From Mimachlamys varia (Eukaryota > Mollusca > Bivalvia > Pectinida > Pectinidae), in NCBI GenBank assembly GCA_947623455.1, contig OX392538.1, positions 36,502,001 to 36,566,000 of the forward strand: 64,000 bases of DNA. The letters run 5' to 3'. A model generated the notes under the pieces. It saw nothing but the letters and a program-made list of their open reading frames with translations, made no database searches and was not told where the DNA came from. Shown here piece after piece: positions 44,479 to 57,113 of this stretch (positions within the stretch are counted from its first letter, which is position 1; each line of letters starts with the position of its first letter). The translations under genes and the position numbers were made by a program.

Positions 44479-45454
44479 AATGTTTTGTTTATAGGTTAGA
44501 TAGTTTTGCTTATCAAATTACAGGTAAGATAAACATTCAGCTGCATACCATATATACTTCGAAAGTATTTGGTATTTCTAGGAAAATAACTCCCACATAT
44601 TTTGAACCCTATACTGAGCGAGTTACCTGCCTATAAAAATCTATGAGTAACTGACAGATATTATTTTTACACCAAATTCAATATTTCTAAGAAACTTAAA
44701 TGTAAAACCTAGGTATTATATCTTTAATTATTATTAGTTTTCATCTGACAGATTTAAGTTAGTTTTTATACAAAGATTTAAATTGACTGAAAAAAAAGGT
44801 TTCTTAACTTCATGACAGTATAAGTCACCCTTTAAACTGTAATGAAAAAAGGGATATGGCCGCTGTGTTGATGCAAGGATTTTCTTTTATAAGATTTTAC
44901 ATAGTCAGTGTTTGAACAATTTACGACGTAACATACATGTTTAATGTATAAGGGTAACAGAAACTCTGCAGTCATGGGATTGAATTAAAAGGTCAGAACA
45001 TATCTGTTGGCTCTTTTGTTAATCTTGTTATCAAAATGAACAAGAGACTTAAATTATTCGATAATACAAACAATGTGTAGACTATAGAACTACTTCTAGT
45101 GACCCGGAAATAGTATTTACGGCAACATTACAGCATTTCTGAACAGCAAAACAAGGCCAACTGAAAAAATATGTTTGTTTCATGATCTGTTGTTATTGTG
45201 TACCTTCCCTATGTTTTTGTGTTGTACTCAGTTGTACATGGAGTTTTTACCTAAATTACATTGATATCATGGAGGTTAAACCTATCAACCCTAGGATTTC
45301 AATACTGTACTTTAAACTATACCTGCAAGGTAAACTATAATTATTTGTGTACATAACCTTACTCTGTGTAGAAGTTTTCTGTGTGAAATTGTGAATATAA
45401 TGGATGCAATACTGACCAATAGTATCACTCACCTTAGTCTGAAAACATAGATTT

Positions 45455-45538
45455 ACCTCACCCCTGAAAACACATTTGAACTCTTCCAATTCAAAGGTTG
45501 GAAAAGTTCATTATGAAATTGCAGGGGTGAATGAGTTA
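45455..45538. mobile_element. TTAA-family hairpin MITE, copy 2
   Basis: 'CCTCACCCCTGAAAAC', inner 'GAACTCTTCCAATTCAAAGG' / 'TTGGAAAAGTTC', 'GCAGGGGTGAATGAGTTA'. Confidence 0.75.
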
Positions 45539-45539
45539 T

Positions 45540-46910
45540 TATTTTATTATTTTGAAACACTATACATATCCATGCATTATTTATTCTCTGATCATGTCTT
45601 AACGCTATAGATGGTTCACACATTTATATTTTTATTTTCTGCTCCATGAACTTTTGAGGATCATGGTGTCTGACAGTCTCTGGCTAGACTGGCTACCAGC
45701 CCCTACGTTTTTATGGAGAATTACTCTACCAAAATTTTACTGACCTAAGCTTGTCTCTTAACATCAAGGACTGTGCCCACTGTAGTCTTAAAAATGTTTT
45801 AGCAAAAGTCACTAAAGACCACTTCTCTTTTAGCAAATAAAAATTTCCTTTAGCAACTTTTCCTCTTTAGTAGAGTCAAAATTCAAGTGTTAATTTAATA
45901 ATATTAATATAAGTTCTGATGAACATAAGAACATACCATTTATTGAATTGGATCAATTCTTAGTAGACATTTATAAGGAGTCAGCGTTTATGAAAATGGT
46001 TTATTCAACTCAAATTCCATTAGCAAAAGCAACTAAAAGCATATATTTTCTTTTAGTAAATACCTGTAAGCATTTCATTTCGTTAATAACGAAAATGCTA
46101 AGGGCTAGAGTGAGCACAGAAGGACAAAGAGCAAGATATCTTTATTTTTCTAAAGTGATTTCAACTTATGCTTGGCCTAACATTCATGCATTTGTATAAC
46201 AATGTATTACCTTTATCTCTTGTAGGTACTTTTTTTTTTAAAGATTGTTAATAGGTATATATGCTAAAGTCGATAGAACTAGCTGTCAATCAAAAAGATA
46301 CATATGTTTCTGACTGTCATCACACATAACATCTTGACAGCATATATATAATTAGCCCTGTCAGTGTAAAAGTGTCTGTAGAACTAGAACACGAGTAAAC
46401 CTACATCCCGCGACCCCTGAGTCACCTGGTAACAGTTGTCTCCCCTTATGTCAGCCAGCACTGCAAAGTCTAATAGTAGTTAAATCGGGTTTATTTTTTA
46501 TGTCTAATAATTAAGATACACAATTAGAATACATAACATTGTATGATATATACTAACTGTATATTTGTATGCCAAGCAAACAAATCATCAAGAAAAAGTT
46601 ATTTTCAAAGCAATTGAAGAGTAATATGCACTTGTTGAAATCAGAGTCAGTGAATTGGTATACGGTATTTGAAATTGAATTAAATATTATTTCAAAACAT
46701 TACAAGAATTAATTATTAGTTTTGTTTGACTTTCTGTTTGGTGTTAATGAAAATCTGTTACTTTTGTTTGCTTGATTTTGTTTATGTTCTATTAAAAATT
46801 GCTGGCCATTTAAGTACATGTATGTGTCTGTCATGCCAGGTTTTAGTGGTGATCTGGCCATGGAGGTAAGCCAATACTTTCCGAAGACAAAATAGTGACC
46901 AATAGCCAGT
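45540..46910. other. gene-free stretch
   Basis: An 83-codon open frame at 45,948-46,199 has no recognised domain. Otherwise AT-rich noncoding sequence. Confidence 0.35.
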
Positions 46911-46916
46911 ATATAT

Positions 46917-47393
46917 TGACTGTTCAACATAGATTTTGAATCTGCGATCCAGATGTGGAGGGCTAGTGGTAGCAGAATGCCACACACCTTACCCACTTGG
47001 CCACCATGACCTTGAGGTGGAGGGCTAGTGGTAACAGAATGTCAGACACCTTAAGCACTTGGCCACTGTGACCTTGAGGTGGAGGGCTAGTGGTAGCAGA
47101 GTGTCAGACACCTTAACCACTTGGCCACCATGACCTTGAGGTGGAGGGCTAGTGGTAACAGAATGTCACAAACATTAACCACTTGGTTGCAATTACCTTG
47201 AGGTGGAGGGCTAGTGGTAATAGAATGTCACACACCTTAAAACCACTTGGCCACCATGGCCTTGAGGTGGAGGGCTAGTGGTAACAGAATGTCATGCACA
47301 TTAACCACTTGGCCACAATGACCTTGAGGTGGAGGGTTATATAGTGGTAGAAAATTGTCAGTCACCTTAATCACTTGACCACCATGACCCCTA
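46917..47393 (-). repeat. 62-bp minisatellite built from a tRNA-SINE A-box segment
   Basis: About seven head-to-tail units. On the minus strand each reads 'GTGGCCAAGTGGTTAAGGTG' (tRNA Leu/Ser-type A-box), a variable part, and 'CACTAGCCCTCCACCTCAAGG'. The same blocks occur once in the SINE at 52,145-52,400. A single degenerate B-box ('GCAGATTCAAAATC') lies only at the left end, so the other units are A-box without B-box. Confidence 0.85.
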
Positions 47394-47394
47394 A

Positions 47395-48345
47395 ATTAAA
47401 AAAAAGAAAAAAAAATCTTTTGTGGTTCAAATTCGAGTTGTTAACCAGATATATTGCATTAAATGAAATACTACCTTCTCCTTTCTGGTAGATTTGATGA
47501 GCTTATAATGAAGTCAGATATCTCACTAGATTTCTGATAAATGTCAATCAATTACAATACATAACTGACCGCAGTGTCGCGAGAAAAGCTGACATCATCT
47601 GATTTCCATGACCTTCTGGTCATGGTCAGATGACGTCTCAAACCTGCTGACTTTTTTTACCAGGTATAAGTACATCACACAATACACCAGGATGATATCA
47701 CATAGTACACATTCATCCCACGCCTGGCTGTTCATGTATGATAGGTAAGGCTACTTGTACATTACTAGATTATACATGGAGTGAAAATGTGAAATGGCTA
47801 TCAGTCCGCTGGGTACAGTAGTATTGTTCACCCATGGCCATGAACTTGAATTTGCAAATGACTTCTTTTTGATCATTTTATTAAGTGTACAAATTATATA
47901 TTCAAGTTATTTTTGTCACTTTTTTCACATTAAAAGTCTTGAAATATGTTGTTTTTCAGCACATATCTCAATAATCATGGTTAATACATGAAATTGAAAT
48001 ATCCAGTTTGTGCTATGTTAGTCAAAAGTCATATAGTTATAAAATCTTTTATTGAACTAGCCATTACCAAATTAATACATGCATATATATGCGTAAAATA
48101 TTCATACAATGTATATTTCCTTTATCACAAATGTCTATTTAATACGAATTTATTTAACAGTCTTCAGATATATGATAGATATCCCCATAAGATGAATTTT
48201 TAGCTACTGTATAATGTTTTTTTCACTGTTAAAGATAAAGATAAAAATTTGCATTTCTTGACATCTTGATTTAAGCAGCTTTCAAGTTTAAATTTTCTTA
48301 TGTATTACGACAGAAAGAAAAGTTATTCTAATATTTTCTCAAGAT
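47395..48345. other. gene-free stretch
   Basis: No coding exon or element recognised. Short open frames at 47,794-48,203 are AT-driven. Confidence 0.35.
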
Positions 48346-48350
48346 ATTAT

Positions 48351-48567
48351 ACTGTAAAAGCCAATATTTTCGTGGGTGGAGATTTTTCGTTTAGCCAGCT
48401 AAATTTTCGCACTTCAGTTATGCTGTTTTGTACTGTGTACCTACATATATAACACTGTCATAGTTTGATTGGTGTAAAATATGTTCATGTGTGGATATAT
48501 TCACGGAGATTTAATGCAAACAAAATAAGCAAAAACTCAACACTGGGAACAATTCCAATTTTACAGT
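48351..48567. mobile_element. MITE-like element, ACTGTAAAA ends
   Basis: 217 bp, from 'ACTGTAAAAGCCAATATTTT' to 'GAACAATTCCAATTTTACAGT'. Contains 'GTTATGCTGTTTTGTACTGTG' and 'TGTGTGGATATATTCACGG', shared with the 26.6-kb copy. CG sites of the 26.6-kb copy appear here as TG/CA, consistent with methylation decay. Confidence 0.75.
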
Positions 48568-49214
48568 AACAGATGATTTTTTTTATACACAAGGAAATCT
48601 TATAAAGAATACATTTAAATGAAAGCATAATCTTGAAATATTTCACTTTTATTTAGGAAATATGGATTTAATGTCCTTTCTCTTTCTCCGAAGGAAAATA
48701 ATTGACATATTGTATTCTGCACTTGAAGTAAATTGATTCTGTGTAGTGTTTACACTTAGGAATCAATTCATATGAGCCATTAATTTATAGTACTAAGGCA
48801 ATGACAGGAATGTTTGTACTGTATCATATATGCCCCCTCCCCCTTAACCCTTCCTTCCCCACCCCAACCCCCATGCTTGTACTAATTACATATTTTAACT
48901 GCTACCTCTAGCCCCAACCTGCAGTGCAATTCCCTCACACACACTTATCTTACTGATAGCTGATGTACTGATGTATTACTGATTGATTCCTGTATACATA
49001 CTGTACAGCTGTACCAGATAATGAAGTGGGGTTTAGGATCTGTTGGGTTCCTAAAGTGATGAAGTGTGATAATCTGGCACCACACACCTGTACCATGGAA
49101 TGTACAGGGATTAGTTGGTAAACCGATGTCTCTATAACTGCCATATTATGGATTCAGCACAGCAGAAGTGACAGTATAACAGTTACACAGAACAATGCAA
49201 AACTCCCATCAATA

Positions 49215-49375
49215 ACTGCTGTCACCTATCTAAACCTTCCTGCCAATTAACCATCCTGTGATTGCTGACCAGTCAATCAAAATCTCAGTAGCTGTCACCT
49301 ACATGTATCTAAACATTACTGCCAATTAACCATCCTGTGATTGCAAACCAGTCAATAAAAATCTTAGTAGAGCAG
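49215..49375. repeat. ~80-bp direct duplication
   Basis: Two units with 'GCTGTCACCTAcatgTATCTAAAC', 'TGCCAATTAACCATCCTGTG' + 'ATTGC' and 'CCAGTCAATCAAAATCTCAG'. Confidence 0.9.
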
Positions 49376-49487
49376 CATGCCAATCTGCACATCTAATTCT
49401 CCTCCCTTATCGTAACTTCCCAATCCTCCAATTCCTTAAAGTTGCTAAGTTGTACTCTACCACTGATACCAGTTAGTACAAGAAGCA

Positions 49488-49590
49488 GTCGCCAGGCTGT
49501 AGGTCTGTGGTTTTTCTACAGGTACTCCAGCTTCCTTCGACCACCAAAACCAGTGGCACATCCTAAATGATCTTATATATTACTAGAATC
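49488..49590 (+). mobile_element. SINE body fragment (family S4)
   Basis: 'TGTGGTTTTTCTACAGGTAC' + 'TCCAGCTTCCTTCGACC' matches the body of the SINE at 52,145-52,400 and the GTACTCCGG body of the 4.7-kb SINE. The tRNA head is missing. Confidence 0.6.
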
Positions 49591-49642
49591 ACAATTACCC
49601 GATATACAAGGGTATCTACTGAGAATAACTGATAGTGTTCCA

Positions 49643-49835
49643 GGCCCCGGTTTCATCAACGTTCCTTAACTTAAGTAAACTCCTTTAACTTAAAAATCTC
49701 CATAGGAAAGCATTACAGAATTTAAGGGGAAAATCTTAAGTTAAGGGACTTTCCTTAAATTCTGTAATGCTTTCCTATGGAGATTTTTAAGTTAAGGAAT
49801 TTCTTAAATTAAGGAATGTTGATGAAACCGGGGCC
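49643..49835. mobile_element. foldback MITE, GGCCCCGGTTTCATCAAC ends
   Basis: 193 bp. Terminal inverted repeats 'GGCCCCGGTTTCATCAAC' are perfect (18 bp), and pairing continues through 'TTAACTTAAAAATCTCCATA' + 'GGAAAGCATTACAGAATTTAAGG'. Almost the whole element folds into one hairpin. No coding capacity. A partial copy lies at 56.03 kb. Confidence 0.95.
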
Positions 49836-49839
49836 AGCT

Positions 49840-51310
49840 AGATGTTCTATATAAGATTGAACAGAACTTATGTTAGCAAACAAAAATCAACATTAAAAAA
49901 GAATACTACAGATTTTAAGAAAATTATTTTTTTTCTCCACACCTGTACACTTTCTCCTATATGTATGTTCATTAGTTGATAAAGTACATTCAAATGTGTA
50001 TTTCATACATTGTGCATTACATAAATTTGATGAATTTATGACAGAGTGAAATGGTGTTGTCTGGTGCTAAATATACATGTCCTCTTGGCTATTTTGTACA
50101 TTAATGCTAGACACATGGCATGATGTATACAGAAACTTACATGACTTGGAATAGCCCTGAAGCATTGTGTATGTATAAATGGACATGTGTACATAATTCA
50201 GGGTTCATATCAGTATGACTGCAAGATCATCAATAATGTAACAGACTGGCAGGTGATAATACTATCAGTAATTAAACCATGGTCAATTAATAGTTTCCAT
50301 GGTAACTGAGTTTGACCTCCTGTAGTGACCCTTGTACATACATTTACACAGAGTCAGTAACTCCTGTGGGAGCTTAAGAGTCAATATTTAGATCTCTATC
50401 AGCAATTATTGGGGAGCCAGCTTTTAAAGTATTGGAAATCAATTTATATAAGTGATTATCAATAATCGAACCCTGAACACAGCTCACAGATCGACAATTT
50501 AGGTAGGTACATGGTGATATCGTACAAATCTATAGTTCAAATAATCCTCACCAATCTTTGATTAGCTTAGCTTAGATTTATGAAAAATTGTTGATTTATA
50601 CATATATGGTTATCTAGTTTGAATTATTGTCATAAATAGATGTTATATTTCATGATCAATCTTTTGCTGTTGATGTATTTTGACAAATTTTAGTTTTTTA
50701 TCTTACTGTATTTGACCCTATATATACCGGTAAACGCACCTACCCATACCAGGTATATTGAGGGCATCTCCACAATATTTCAGGGAAAGAGGATGGCTGC
50801 ACTAACCAAAACTAGTTAAAATATTCCTTACCTCTCTGAAGAAATTATAGCTTGAGAATATATTGATGTATTTGGGTGTTGCTCCTACAGATTCACCAGG
50901 AGAAACATGCTGAAAGGCCGGTGTTATTTAACTGACAAACAATCTCTGAAGTTTGTCTACTTTTAATTATAATTTTCACCCCGGCAGACATTGACCAATA
51001 TTTACATCCCTGGTTTGGGTATATCCCTTTGTCAAGCATACACCCAATACATAAAACAAAGGTTGACCATTGGCACCAGTTTTACATGTAATAGAAGAAA
51101 ATGCAGGGACAAAATGGGATTTTACCTCATATACTGCCTAAACTCTTCACAAACATTCTACAAATTGAGCAATCGTCTTTCTTCAAAAACTCCATATAAA
51201 AAAATTTGATAACGAGAACCAGTCTATCCATTTTGTGCATGATCTAAATAAAAGCACTGGCTCTTGATCAGAGTTCTAGCCGTGTTGTCAAAAAATATGC
51301 ACCAAACTTA
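49840..51310. other. gene-free stretch
   Basis: No gene recognised. A segment near 50,705-50,840 ('CTTACCTCTCTGAAG', 'ACCCATACCAGG') weakly resembles 34,265-34,370, an old repeat. Confidence 0.35.
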
Positions 51311-51315
51311 ATTTT

Positions 51316-51405
51316 TTAACCCGTTCATCCCTAAAGACACATATGATCTCTTCCAAGTCAAAGGTTCGAACAGCTCATTGTGAAATTTCAGGGATGAAAC
51401 AGTAA
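51316..51405. mobile_element. TTAA-family hairpin MITE, copy 3
   Basis: 'TTAACCCGTTCATCCCTAAA' at the left and 'TTTCAGGGATGAAACAG' at the right; inner 'ATCTCTTCCAAGTCAAAGG'. Confidence 0.75.
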
Positions 51406-52144
51406 AATATCAACTACAGTTTTAAAGGAAACACTTTTGAACGTGGGGATAAAAATGGCATTGTTCTGCATTTTCCAGAGAAAAAGGAATTTAGATTTAT
51501 CACTCATATATGGAAGGGGAATGTCAGCTTAAGCACAGGGACCAAACACATTAGTATAACGATAGTTACGGAAAACACCAGTCTGACTCGTGTTCTCACG
51601 TTCATCAGGTTGAAATATTATTTACCTTGCCCCTGTGTAGAATCTTAAATATTGTAAATGGCAATGATTATGTGACCATATTCATTTCGATATCAGCAAA
51701 TTGCTTTTCAGAAAGCTATAAGCATAAATACGTATATGTACAGCTATGTTTGCCACATTTTTCTGTTCAATGGATTCGGCACGTTTTATAGTTTCGCTGC
51801 TGTGGAGCCAATATAAAATCAATGTCAGTTATATAATGACATATGTTGTTGTTTTGTTTGGAAATAATTATCTTTTGTTCAGATAATCCATAATTTGGAT
51901 CAAGTAACATTTTCCTTTACAAGATAAGACCTTTATATGGAGCACTCCCATGGATTGTCGAAACAATATTATTCCACATATTTTTATTTATCATCAGCTA
52001 CAGCAAGCTCTTACTTAAAAGGTAACTATCTATAAACAAAATAAAAACGAAATAATGATTGATATTTGTTTTGAGAGAGTAGATAGTTAAATGGGTCTGA
52101 ACTGTTTACACTATACACTGTATTTATTAGGTAGGTATATACGT

Positions 52145-52400
52145 AGCCCATGTCTGGTATTAAGCCCACCCCTAAGTTTGGTGTGCTTTGGTTGTGCTAA
52201 AGGTCAAGTTTAAAACTATAATGGTCATTTATAAGAAAATGCCAGGTTTTGATTGTACAGGTAGAAAGCCGGAGTTCCGATAGAAAAACCACAGCATCTA
52301 GCAACTGCCTCACGTAGGCTTCAAACCTGTAACCCCGAGGTTTAGGGCTAGTGGAGGTAAAATGTCCGACTCCTTAACCACTCAGCCACAGCAGCCCCTC
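52145..52400 (-). mobile_element. tRNA Leu/Ser-type SINE (family S4)
   Basis: On the minus strand: head 'GGGGCTGCTGTGGCTGAGTG' + 'GTTAAGG' (A-box), 'CTAGCCCTAAACCTCGGGG' (variable arm-like), B-box 'ACAGGTTTGAAGCC', then body 'GTGGTTTTTCTATCGGAAC' + 'TCCGGCTTTCTACC' and an AT-rich 3' part. It is the parent type of the 47-kb minisatellite and of the 49.5-kb fragment. A 17-C run lies just right at 52,431-52,447. Confidence 0.8.
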
Positions 52401-52779
52401 CTTTGATAAGGGTCAGAGATTAAATTTAAGCCCCCCCCCCCCCCCCCTGGGCTTATTGAAGAACATGTATGGGTTTGAGACAAAATGCTGACAGCCAAGA
52501 ACAGAAATGTTTTTGCGAATGGAATTTTTCACAGTTTTGTAACTAATTTAAGGGTATTTGTAGACAGGATTCGCCGGACTTATAAACATGATGTATAAGA
52601 TGAAGTAGCTATTTCCTGTACAAGTTCTTTCTTTCGTTTGACGATACAGAAATCTTTTCCAGTTGACGTCCCTATTGATTTTGTCGTGGGGTTGCCCCAA
52701 TAGCGGGTCTATAGCTACCATTATATCAGGCCAATAAGACGCGATGTGAAGTCTGTAGGGAAAATCAATGGCCCTCACT

Positions 52780-53042
52780 AGCTAACGGGCTGTAGCGGGG
52801 AAGGTTATTAATCTCTCAGATTTACACACGCTGGATTTAGCCAGTAACCATTCTAATGTTGTAATATTAACACCTTGTGGGTTTTTGCTGGTGTTAGTGG
52901 TTTTGATCCCGGGTTGTTTTCTGGCACTGTTAATTATTGTCTTCCTGGATATTACTCCTCTTCCGTTCTGTTTGTCCGGTTAATTGGATTTATAAGTGAT
53001 CCGGACGCGATTTACATCTGATATAAGTGCTTTTCATTCTGG
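52780..53042 (+). promoter_or_regulatory. candidate promoter / untranslated first exon of ACLY
   Basis: A locally G+C-richer segment ends in a strong donor (ATTCTGG|GTAAGTAT at 53,043), on the strand of and upstream of ACLY, whose first coding exon begins with an acceptor and so needs an upstream untranslated exon. The link is positional only; the true first exon could lie elsewhere. Confidence 0.3.
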
Positions 53043-53409
53043 GTAAGTATCCTAATTATAAGTGAAATGTGTGAACAACAGGCCATTGATTAATATCAAA
53101 TAGCGAAAAATTACAAAATATTGAATGATTTCTTTTGTTAGACCATTCATTTTTAGAGGAAAAATTTAGAAGACATTTAGTCCTCAAATAAAAGCGTCAC
53201 CTTTCTGTAAGAAATGTCTGAAACCTTTGACAGCTTGAGTATAAATAAAGATATTTAAGGTAACCTACTGGCTCACAGTTTGAAGATTCAGCCAGCATAT
53301 TTGGTTTGACTAAAATCTAAATTACAAAAATGTGTAACTTTTAAAATAAGAAGAATAATTTTAATTGTATGCACTCATCAATGCAGCGGATCTAGATTGG
53401 ATCGATCGT

Positions 53410-53520
53410 CGATGACCAGATCTTGATAGTTCAATTATTTGAGCGTCTGTCTTGAGTTCGGAAGGTTCCTTGTTCAAACCCTGGTCTGGCCGTGTATTTT
53501 TCCTCTCCTGTTACAATATT
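53410..53520 (+). mobile_element. tRNA-derived SINE, family S3 copy 2
   Basis: A-box-like 'TAGTTCAATTATTTGAGCG', B-box-like 'TTGTTCAAACCCTGG', then 'TCTGGCCGTGTATTTTTCC' and 'CCTGTTACAATAT'. Same order as at 39.87 kb. Confidence 0.7.
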
Positions 53521-53529
53521 TGTTTTGAC

Positions 53530-55080
53530 TAAAGGTCAAAATTTCTAAAAATGTACAACTTTTTAAATAAGCAAAATATGTAGTTGCACTTGATCATGGT
53601 CACTGATGACCTTGATTTAATGATGATTATTTACAGTGATTCAAGTGCAAAGATAACCATGAACTGCTGATAATGCAAATGTTTAAAGGACATCACCAAC
53701 CTTATAATGATGATAATAAATATTAGAGTACATTTGTGTATGCAGTTGAACCAGTTGAACCTGAAAGAAAACACCAGGTACAGATTTGAACTGAGGCTGA
53801 CCTCTAGAAAACTAGCATGTGTAGTTTGAGGGGTCCAGACATACATGTACCTGACCAAAACTAATTTGCTGACTATCACTATTTGCATTTTTTCTTTAAA
53901 CAGATTTGTAAATCCAGATGTAGATATCAAAATATGTTATGACACATGAAATAAGGACATAATCTATTCTTCATATTTTGTTTATCCTCCGAAACAGGAT
54001 TTTTAGCTCTGTGCATGTTTAATGGTCGGTCCAAGTGTGTGTGCACGTGTTATCATGGAATTTTTTCTGTTCCTCTTGTGTCTTTCAACTGGTAGTGACT
54101 GTGCAAATGCATGCAGCCCTTGTGAAAGATTGACCTTGAACAATTGATAGCTGTAATATGTGGCCTTGTATAAATCCTGATCAGGAAATGTAGCTATAAT
54201 CTGTTTGATAAAGATAAAGCTGGAATTCAAGGCGACTGGCCATGACTGTCACGGGTGCATGTGTACCCGGAGTTCGATTCAGTTCATTCAGTAATTGATT
54301 TACGAGCTGAGGGTATGTATACAGTCTTGTTTGTGTATGTATGTATACATGTATGTACACTGCACTTATCCTTAGACGGGAAACAATTATGACTTCTTTG
54401 TTAAGAGTTTATTACACGGTTTGATGTTCGATGATTCCATATTTTACTATTGTCCATTACCAGGGTAAATGTAAGTCACCGTATGTGTATGTAAACTTGA
54501 GAAAGTGATATTAATATCAGATGTTATATATATTTATATTTCAATTGAATATGGCCGTTTTATTAAACAAAGTAACTATATAAATGTACATACAAATTCC
54601 AAAATGATATATATAATATTTTCTGTTAGAAAAATTAGAAAAAACACAGATTTTGAATACATATGAATCTGAAATTTTTAATACGATATATAGATATAAT
54701 ACAATGATTTGACCTTACCGAGTAAATCTGATTTAATTAATGCATGTATTTGCAGAATTACGTACTTGAGAATCACTCCAGAAGCATTAAGTAGCTGTTC
54801 TTTAGAACGTTAAGTCAAACTTGTTTTAATTATCATAGTGAGATATATAACAAAACACCCGGTATAATTATAAAGGATGTCGGTATATCAGTCGAACCTC
54901 ATTTTCTTGGAGTTGGTGAGTCAGTGGGGAAAGTTCCAGTTTTCCTAGTATTCGAGCTAAGCAAGTCCATATCTTTGAACTGAAGGTTGGGTTGGGATCG
55001 ATGAAATACTTATAATAAAACAAGATGTTGGAGTTCCCAGTGTCCTATGCTTGTAGACAAGTTTGCAACAAACCACTCTA
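53530..55080. other. gene-free stretch
   Basis: No exon recognised. At 54,893-54,990 'CAGTCGAACCTCATTTTCTT' + 'GGAG' resembles one end of a pogo/Tigger-type element, but no partner end is seen. Confidence 0.35.
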
Positions 55081-55082
55081 CT

Positions 55083-55200
55083 AGAGAGATCTTTTCTTTA
55101 GCTCAATCATGTTGTGTGTAATTAGACTTAAGTATTGGTCCAGAGGGTAAGGGTTCAACCCCAAGCAACCTGGCATTGACAAAATAATGACCTCTATTTA
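55083..55200 (+). mobile_element. tRNA-headed SINE, family S2 copy 3
   Basis: 'AGAGAGATCTTTTCTTTAGC' + 'TCAATCA', B-box-like 'AAGGGTTCAACCCC', tail 'TTGACAAAATAATGACCTCT'. It carries a short insertion in the anticodon region relative to the 38.6-kb copies. Confidence 0.75.
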
Positions 55201-55204
55201 TCAT

Positions 55205-55970
55205 ATTACACCGATGTAGCATCATGTTTAACTGGGGTGTGTATTTGTTCCGTACTTTCTCTCCATCCTTTTCTTTCTTTGCAGAAGTTTCATCCATACA
55301 CATGTACCAGTTATGTGAATGTTAAATGTATAGATCATTTACCTAAAACTAAGAAAGAGGGGTCAATGGACTTTTACTATTCTCACTCCAATTTGACCCG
55401 ATATATTTAACAAAATTTGTCTTTTGCGGCAATATTTTGGATTTTAATGAAATTTGTTTTCAAAGCTGACAGGAAAATTACCTCATTCATTCCTACAAAT
55501 GTAAACTGACACGCAGGCTCAGTCATTGGGGTGAATGGAGTGTATGTCTTCTTTCTCTTATCAATCAATTACATCATTGATTCGTTACGGTGCCATGTCA
55601 AATGGATTTGGCCTATTCTAGCTGCCACCATTAGAATCTATCGCTAAAACAAATTATTACAGAAGTGATTGATAGTTGTAGGGATTTATTTCAGGCAAGT
55701 CAAATGACATCTTTTTAAAAATGCTGATGAGTCCGAAAGTTTGTGATTGCTGAAAGATATCATTACCCTGAATCCTGAAAAAGAAGTCCCACATTAAAAT
55801 TTAAAGCATGAATCAATGACTCAAATATCAGAGTTTCAAAAATAAATTCATGATTGTGTCACTGAAAAAGTCACCAAAAAGATATGTGATCTTTGTAAAA
55901 GGAGCGGGTCATGTATGGCTTGCACGTAATGTTAAATAGGTACGGTCTCTATCATACAGCTGACTGAGCA
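55205..55970. other. gene-free stretch
   Basis: AT-rich noncoding sequence, probably ACLY upstream or intron sequence. Confidence 0.35.
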
Positions 55971-55974
55971 TTGC

Positions 55975-56034
55975 TTCTTTGGCTGATTTGGTAGAGCCGT
56001 GGATAATCACCAGAGACCTGGGTTCGATTCCTGG
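55975..56034 (+). mobile_element. tRNA-like SINE fragment
   Basis: A-box-like 'TTGGCTGATTTGGTAGAGCC' and B-box 'CTGGGTTCGATTCCTGG'. It ends directly in the 49.6-kb type MITE arm, so the two elements are fused. Confidence 0.65.
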
Positions 56035-56080
56035 CCCTGGTTTCATCAACATTCTTTAACTTAAGGAAACTCTTATGCAA
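56035..56080. mobile_element. partial copy of the GGCCCCGGTTTCATCAAC MITE
   Basis: 'CCCTGGTTTCATCAACATTC' + 'TTTAACTTAAGGAAACTC' matches the left arm of the 49,643-49,835 element. The right arm is absent. Confidence 0.75.
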
Positions 56081-56811
56081 ATCTATTGGTCATATACATG
56101 GTATACGCATACTGCATAAATGTCCATGCTTGCCCCCTGGAGATTTCATCCTTGTTGTAGTTCATATTTTCTTGTACTATTTCTGTAATGATGTGTATGG
56201 TTTTAAGAGGGATTTAAATTGAAAATATAATTAAGGATTAACTGTTGATTAGTAGGCCCCAGCTCTGGGCCTCAAGCTTTTAATGATTTCAGTAAATCTT
56301 TTATCTATTATATTTCTAATGCTGAGCAAACAAGATCCTTTGATGTATGTTGATGATCAATGGAACAGTATTGCCGTAAAAATTTGCTCAAATGAGAGAG
56401 TTCGTTAATATTTTGTTGGGATTAAAGATAACATCGGCAGATTTCTTCAGAAGATATTTAGCGATTTTCATGCTGGAAGCATTTTGCTAAATTTTGATTG
56501 CACTAATAACAGTTCCTGTATATTACTTACTACAGCAAGTATTGAAAGTACGCCATTTATCTTTGCGCTTATCTCTTTAAATTTGAGGCCCGAAAAAAGA
56601 GTACTTTTACAGTATATTTTGCATGCATATGTATAGTGGGGGTAATATGAAGACCAGAAATGATGACCAGAGTTAACAATCTCAGTATCTCTCCCGATTC
56701 CCTGTACCGACATTTTTCATAGATTATTCAGGGTTTCTTTGGGACCCTCAAATTCAATAAGTTTAGGAGTCCTAGGACTCCCATCACAAATAATATGAAG
56801 TAAAACTTCAT

Positions 56812-56985
56812 CAAAACCCCACTTGCTCAAACTCATGGGGACCTGATCAATTAAGCTCGAGGAATGCATGGTAGTAGAGTAATCCGAGATTGGGTGAATA
56901 TTTACAAACTCGGTCGGGACCAAACGAACTATTCGACGAATGAGGGGTATTGGAGTAAACCGGGTTCGAGTAAGTGGGGTTTTAC
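56812..56985. mobile_element. short foldback element with ~20-bp inverted ends
   Basis: Left 'CAAAACCCCACTTGCTCAAA'; right, reversed, 'AAAACCCCACTTACTCGAAC'. About 175 bp. May be part of a larger pogo-type remnant beginning near 56,720. Confidence 0.65.
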
Positions 56986-57113
56986 CATGTGTATGTATTA
57001 CAAGCGTTTTGTAGTTAAATCAGTTGTATAGCATATGAACATTTTTAAATTGCAATATATTTTATATAATGAACACCTGTAGTAATTAAACTTACGTTTT
57101 CTCCATTAAATAG

